From CAJCIY01 sp036379355 (GTDB lineage: Bacteria; Actinomycetota; Actinomycetes; Mycobacteriales; CAJCIY01), in assembly GCA_036379355.1 (NCBI GenBank), contig DASVGV010000066.1, positions 1-9,241 on the forward strand: DNA of 9,241 bases. Reading direction: 5' to 3'. Below are positions 6,075-9,241 of the stretch, in pieces. Positions within the stretch are counted from its first letter, which is position 1, and every line of letters starts with the position of its first letter. Made by a program: the position numbers and the translations under genes. A model generated the notes under the pieces. The model searched no databases. It had not been told where the DNA came from and saw only the letters and a list, made by a program, of their open reading frames with translations.

Positions 6075-7580
6075 ATGGGTCGGGTGCGCCGGACACTCCT
6101 CGCCGCCCTGATCGTCCTCGCCGCGCTGCTCTCGGCGTGCGGGGGCGGGCACGCCGGCGCCCCGTCCGGCACGGCGCGCACCGGCCCGGGCGGCTCGTCC
6201 CTGTCGTGGGGCCCGTGCAGTGACGTGTACAAGGGCCACTACCAGTGCGCGACGCTGACCGTGCCGCTCGACCATTCGGGCACCGTCCCGGGCACCATCC
6301 AGATCGCGCTGATCAAGACTCCGGCGACCGACCCGAAGCAGCGCATCGGCTCACTGCTGGTCAACCCCGGCGGCCCGGGGGCGAGCGCCCTCGACGACTG
6401 GGACTTCCTGTCCGGCCAGGTCGACGCGGCCCTGCACAAGCGGTTCGACGTGATCGGCTTCGACCCCCGGGGGGTCGGGCACTCGACGGCGATCGACTGC
6501 CTGTCCGACGCGCAGGTCGCGGCGTTCACCTCCGTCGACCTGGACCCGAGCACTCCCGCCGAGACGACCGCCCTGGAGACGATCTCCCGGCAGGTGGCCG
6601 ACACCTGCGCGGCCAAGCAGGGCACCCTGCTGCGCTTCGTGGGCACGGCCGAGGCGGCGCGGGACATGGACGACATCCGCGCCGCGCTCGGGGACCAGAA
6701 GCTGACCTACCTCGGCTTCTCGTACGGGACCCTGCTCGGCGCCATGTACGCGCAGGAGTTCCCCACGCACGTCCGGGCGCTCGTCCTCGACGGGGCGCTG
6801 AACCCCGCGCTCGGCGCGGTCGCCAGCGTCGACGAGCAGAGCAAGGGCTTCGAGGCCCAGCTCGACGCGTTCCTGGCCGCGTGCGCCGGGTCGCGTGCCT
6901 GCCCCTGGCACATCAGCGGCAACGGGCAGGCGGACCTGGCGAGCCTGCTCGCGTCGATCGAGCGGTCGCCGCTGCCGACCGACTCCTCGCGTCGGCTGAC
7001 CGTCGGGGACGCGTTCTACGGCATCGGCGTCGCGCTGTACTCGCGGCAGTCCTGGCCGGTGCTCGAGCAGGCGCTCGCGCAGGCGGCGGCCGGCGACGGG
7101 AGCAGCCTGCTGGCACTCGCGGACAACTACACCGAGCGCGCGCCGGACGGTTCGTACAGCAACACGATCGAGGCGAACCTGGCCATCAACTGCCGTGACT
7201 ACGCGTGGCCGAGGACACCGGCCGCGTTCTTCTCCGCGGCGAAGGCGTCGGCGTCGGTCGCGCCGATCTTCGGGCCGTCGAACCTCGACGAGACGCTGCC
7301 GTGCGCGTACTGGCCGGCCGACGCGAGCGGGACCGGTGCGCCGGGGCCGCTGACGGCGCAGGGGGCGCCACCGATCCTCGTGGTCGCGACGACGGGCGAC
7401 CCGGCGACGCCGTACTCCGACGGGGTGGCCCTCGCGCACCAGCTGACCAGCGGCGTGCTCATCACGAACGTCGGCAACCAGCACACCGCGTACGGGTACA
7501 GCGCGTGCGTGCGCGCGTACGCCGACGCGTACCTGATCAACCTGACGAACCCCGGCCCACAGCGCTGCGACGACGAGTAG
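6075..7580 (+). CDS. Secreted lipoprotein serine peptidase, tripeptidyl-aminopeptidase (S33, TAP-like) family
   Basis: A 501-residue alpha/beta-hydrolase peptidase. Family members cut short peptides from the free N-terminus outside the membrane (Streptomyces TAP/Slp type). Residues 1-22 are a lipoprotein signal: RVRR, a Leu/Ala core (LLAALIVLAALL), then the lipobox L-S-A-C with Cys22 as the lipidated residue, followed by a Gly/Ser/Thr-rich tether to about 42. The catalytic domain shows VPLDH (63-67), NPGGPG (97-102, oxyanion region), GFDPRGVGHS (128-137), GFSYG with nucleophile Ser216, TTGDPATPY with Asp442 and GNQHTAYG with His470. The C-terminal portion fits the TAP-like domain. Several paired cysteines (48/58, and the pair in ACAGSRAC) suit an exported protein. 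ATG at 6075 places the signal peptide well; in-frame GTGs at 6063 and 6084 are alternatives, and none has a clear ribosome binding site. It is transcribed alone, divergent from the coiled-coil gene. Family and location are secure; the peptide substrate is unknown. Confidence 0.93.
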   Translation: MGRVRRTLLAALIVLAALLSACGGGHAGAPSGTARTGPGGSSLSWGPCSDVYKGHYQCATLTVPLDHSGTVPGTIQIALIKTPATDPKQRIGSLLVNPGGPGASALDDWDFLSGQVDAALHKRFDVIGFDPRGVGHSTAIDCLSDAQVAAFTSVDLDPSTPAETTALETISRQVADTCAAKQGTLLRFVGTAEAARDMDDIRAALGDQKLTYLGFSYGTLLGAMYAQEFPTHVRALVLDGALNPALGAVASVDEQSKGFEAQLDAFLAACAGSRACPWHISGNGQADLASLLASIERSPLPTDSSRRLTVGDAFYGIGVALYSRQSWPVLEQALAQAAAGDGSSLLALADNYTERAPDGSYSNTIEANLAINCRDYAWPRTPAAFFSAAKASASVAPIFGPSNLDETLPCAYWPADASGTGAPGPLTAQGAPPILVVATTGDPATPYSDGVALAHQLTSGVLITNVGNQHTAYGYSACVRAYADAYLINLTNPGPQRCDDE

Positions 7581-7916
7581 CCGACCCGCCAGCCGGGTGA
7601 CGGCGGTGACGGTGACCGGTGTCACGACATCGCCGCATTGTGCTGCGCGACAAGGCATTTCGCGTTCGCCGGCAGGTGTCGCCGGGTGACTCACCGCGCG
7701 GCGGTCCTTGCCAGCGGTGTCCGTTTCGTGCTGATCTGGTCCGCGAAGCCAGCCGGGCCTGAGCGCCCCTGGTAGCGCGGGCAACGGCGCCCGCCGCGGG
7801 CCGCGTGCCCGCCGTCCTGCCCGTCCCCTGACCGCCCCGCCCTCCTTCGGCGTGCGGTGGCCCGGCCGCGTTCCTCGCGCGTCCGGGAGCCCGCCCCAGA
7901 CCCCCGGAGTCCGAAG
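7581..7916. other. 336-bp non-coding region between peptidase and glycosyltransferase genes
   Basis: No convincing gene on either strand. Contents from left to right: a 5-bp hairpin straight after the peptidase stop (7584-7588 with 7594-7598); a second small hairpin, GTGAC-CGGT-GTCAC (7612-7625); clustered GGTGAC words at 7596, 7605, 7611 and 7685, the last forming the odd-centred dyad GGTGACTCACC (7685-7695); a relatively A/T-rich patch around 7635-7665 that could hold a promoter; and a C-rich, pyrimidine-biased leader from about 7801 to the glycosyltransferase ribosome binding site. The hairpins are too weak to be called terminators with confidence. The region is long for this compact neighbourhood, so a regulated promoter or a small RNA is possible. 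No known riboswitch core was recognised. Confidence 0.5.
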
Positions 7917-8732
7917 ATGCGCCTGGACATCGTCATCCCCGCCCACAACGAACAGCAGCGGATCGGCCCCACGCTGGAGCGCTACCTGCGCGCGGCGTCC
8001 GGCGCCGACCGCGACGTGCGGCTCCTCGTCGCGCTCGACGACTGCACCGACGCGACCGCCGACGTCGTCGGCGGGTACGCCGCGGCCGACCCGCGCGTGC
8101 GGGCCTTCCGCTACCCGCGGCTCGGTAAGGGCGGGGTGATCCTGGAGACCTTCCGCCGCTGCGAGGCCGAGCTGGTGGGCTTCGTCGACGCCGACTGCGC
8201 GACGCCGCCGCAAGAGCTGCTGCGCCTCGCCCGGACGGTGGTCGACGAGGACTGTGACGCGGCCATCGCCAGCCGCTGGCACCCCGCGTCGCTCGTGCCG
8301 GGACGCCGCGCCTGGCGCCGCCGGGCGGCGAGTGCGGGCTTCGCGCTCGCGGTCCGGCGGGTGATGCGGCTGCCGTACCGCGACACGCAGTGCGGCGCCA
8401 AGGTCGTGCGCGCCGAGGCGATGCGCCGCCTCGTGCCGCTGGTGTCCTCCCGCGACTTCCTGTTCGACGTGGACCTCCTGGCAGTGGCGCGCTCCCTCGG
8501 GCTGCGGGTCGCCGAGGTGCCGACGGTCTGGGTCGACCAGGACGGCTCGCGCCTCGCGGCCGGGCGCGACGGCCGGCGGATGGCCGCGTCGCTGCTGCGA
8601 CTGTGGGTGCACCACCACACGCTGCCGGTACGGCTGCCGGCCGCGCCCGCGGTGTCACCGGAGCAGGGCCGGCCGGCGCTGCGACCGGTGCGGCTGCACC
8701 CGCGGGAAGGTGCGGGTCGGCGTGCGGCCTGA
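7917..8732 (+). CDS. GT2 glycosyltransferase, dolichyl/polyprenyl-phosphate sugar synthase type
   Basis: A 271-residue GT-A fold glycosyltransferase that would move a sugar from a nucleotide donor to a polyprenyl phosphate or other lipid acceptor at the cytoplasmic membrane face. Visible: DIVIPAHNEQQRIGPTLERY (4-23), the donor-binding start; the LDD stretch near 41; LGKGGVI, which resembles the family GKG turn; FVDADCATPP with the metal-binding Asp91-x-Asp93; ASRWHP; DTQCGAKVVRAEAM; and FLFDVDLLAVARSLGLRVAEVPTVWVDQDGSRL, the family's C-terminal signature. No transmembrane segment is seen, so this is the soluble single-domain form. The tail after about 240 is Pro/Arg-rich and probably disordered. 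ATG at 7917 is chosen because GGAG (7906-7909) lies 7 nt before it; the open frame reaching back to GTG 7857 lacks family sequence. The stop lies inside the next glycosyltransferase gene, so the two are coupled. The donor sugar cannot be read from the sequence. Confidence 0.9.
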   Translation: MRLDIVIPAHNEQQRIGPTLERYLRAASGADRDVRLLVALDDCTDATADVVGGYAAADPRVRAFRYPRLGKGGVILETFRRCEAELVGFVDADCATPPQELLRLARTVVDEDCDAAIASRWHPASLVPGRRAWRRRAASAGFALAVRRVMRLPYRDTQCGAKVVRAEAMRRLVPLVSSRDFLFDVDLLAVARSLGLRVAEVPTVWVDQDGSRLAAGRDGRRMAASLLRLWVHHHTLPVRLPAAPAVSPEQGRPALRPVRLHPREGAGRRAA

Positions 8733-9241
8733 CGTCGCGCTGGTCGCCCCGTACCCGACCGGCGGGCGCCGGCACGAGGGGGCCAGCGGAGTCGCGTCGT
8801 ACGCGGCCAACCTCGCGCACGGCCTGGCCGGTGCTGGGCTGGACGTCTGCGTCGTCGCGCCCGGGCGGTCCGCGGGGCCGCCGGCCGAGAGCGACGGGCC
8901 GGTCCGGGTCCGGCGCTGCATCCGCCGCGGGCCGCGGGCGGTGCCGTCGGCACTGCGCGCCGCCCGGGCCACCGGCGCGCCGGTCGTGCACCTCCAGCAC
9001 GAGCTGTTCCTGTACGGGGGGCCGCTGTCGGTCCCCGGCCTGCCGGTGGCGCTGCGCGCCACCCGGCAGGCCGGCCTACCGGCCGTCGTGACCCTGCACC
9101 AGGTCGTCGATCCCGCGGCCGTCGACGCGGCGTACGTGCGGATGCACCGGGTGGCCGCGCCCGCCCCGCTCGCACGGGCCGGGCTCGTCGGGGTCCAGCG
9201 CGCCGTCGGCCGGCTGGCGGCACGGACCGTCGTGCACGAGC
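8722..9241 (+). CDS. GT-B (GT4-like) glycosyltransferase, N-terminal part, cut by window end
   Basis: An open frame of 173 codons from GTG 8722 to the right edge, with no stop. The N-terminus has the GT-B pattern: a first strand VALVAPYPT, a glycine/serine turn with GASGVASYAANLAHGLAGAGL (a donor/acceptor loop followed by a helix, as in GT4), the strand DVCVVAP, then VVHLQHELFLYGG, VVTLHQVVD and a VVHE element at the edge. This is the acceptor-binding half; the donor-binding half with the E-x7-E motif would lie beyond the window. The frame overlaps the stop of the preceding GT2 gene by 11 bp. GTG at 8710 is an alternative start 12 bp upstream. GGGAAGG at 8704-8710 is a possible, slightly distant ribosome binding site for 8722. 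The pair suggests a glycan or glycolipid assembly cluster. GT4 is inferred from pattern, not from a full protein. Confidence 0.78.
   Translation, partial: MRPDVALVAPYPTGGRRHEGASGVASYAANLAHGLAGAGLDVCVVAPGRSAGPPAESDGPVRVRRCIRRGPRAVPSALRAARATGAPVVHLQHELFLYGGPLSVPGLPVALRATRQAGLPAVVTLHQVVDPAAVDAAYVRMHRVAAPAPLARAGLVGVQRAVGRLAARTVVHE

Noticed and set aside
2089..6096. A single minus-strand open frame of 1335 codons that could be read as one giant protein.
   Set aside because: Only the part from 3477 down is aminotransferase. The rest is Arg/Ala/Pro-rich shadow sequence out of frame with the well-supported aldehyde dehydrogenase and coiled-coil genes, which occupy another frame of the same strand.
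7706..7740. Promoter-like TTGCCA followed by TGATCT about 18 nt downstream.
   Set aside because: The second box does not fit TANNNT and the match is too weak to call.
7730..7800. tRNA- or riboswitch-like short complementary stretches before the glycosyltransferase gene.
   Set aside because: No cloverleaf arms, T-loop motif or known riboswitch core could be assembled by reading.
7691..7972. Minus-strand 93-codon frame in the intergenic region.
   Set aside because: It starts inside the glycosyltransferase gene, has no ribosome binding site that I can see and a low-complexity Arg/Gly composition.
7933..9223. Long minus-strand frames antisense to the two glycosyltransferases.
   Set aside because: Arg/Pro/Ala-rich shadows without recognisable domains; the plus strand has good motifs and a ribosome binding site.

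Overview
The window is chromosomal DNA of very high G+C content with dense, overlapping genes, GTG starts and strong G/C preference at third codon positions. Together with a FilP/DivIVA-like coiled-coil protein, a secreted TAP-type lipoprotein peptidase and a small CxxC/HxxC protein of a type I recall from actinomycetes, this points to an actinobacterium. I cannot name the genus. No tRNA, rRNA, transposase, CRISPR array or phage gene is visible.

Layout. (1) 1-2028, plus strand: a probable operon. It opens with the 3' part of a double-length 3-hydroxyacyl-CoA dehydrogenase (two tandem copies of the enzyme in one chain; the 5' end lies outside the window). A DUF1232/YkvA-like small protein follows, its start overlapping the stop as GTGA, and then a 68-residue putative zinc-binding protein that overlaps it by 23 bp. 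(2) 2089-4892, minus strand, convergent with the first block: a class 3 aldehyde dehydrogenase followed by a class III PLP aminotransferase. The two overlap by one base (TAGTG) and the second has its own strong ribosome binding site. (3) 4965-6014, minus strand: a DivIVA-domain, FilP-like coiled-coil protein, separated from the aldehyde dehydrogenase by a 10-bp perfect hairpin. (4) 6075-7580, plus strand, divergent: a lipoprotein serine peptidase of the tripeptidyl-aminopeptidase (S33/TAP-like) family. (5) 7581-7916: a 336-bp non-coding stretch with clustered GGTGAC words and a C-rich leader. (6) 7917 to the right edge, plus strand: a GT2 glycosyltransferase of the dolichyl-phosphate sugar synthase type, overlapped by the N-terminal half of a GT-B/GT4-like glycosyltransferase that runs off the window.

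How they fit together. Block 1 carries a fatty-acid or hydroxybutyrate-type CoA activity plus two small proteins of unknown role. Block 2 looks like a two-step amine-to-acid module: transamination to an aldehyde, then oxidation to the acid; the substrate cannot be read from the sequence. Block 3 is cytoskeletal or polar-growth related, block 4 is extracytoplasmic peptide trimming, and block 6 starts a glycan or glycolipid assembly cluster continuing to the right. I see no clear evidence of a novel defence or mobile system. The more interesting points are the changed cofactor pocket of the second dehydrogenase copy, the coupled aldehyde dehydrogenase/aminotransferase pair, the small zinc-type protein, and the repeat-bearing intergenic region.
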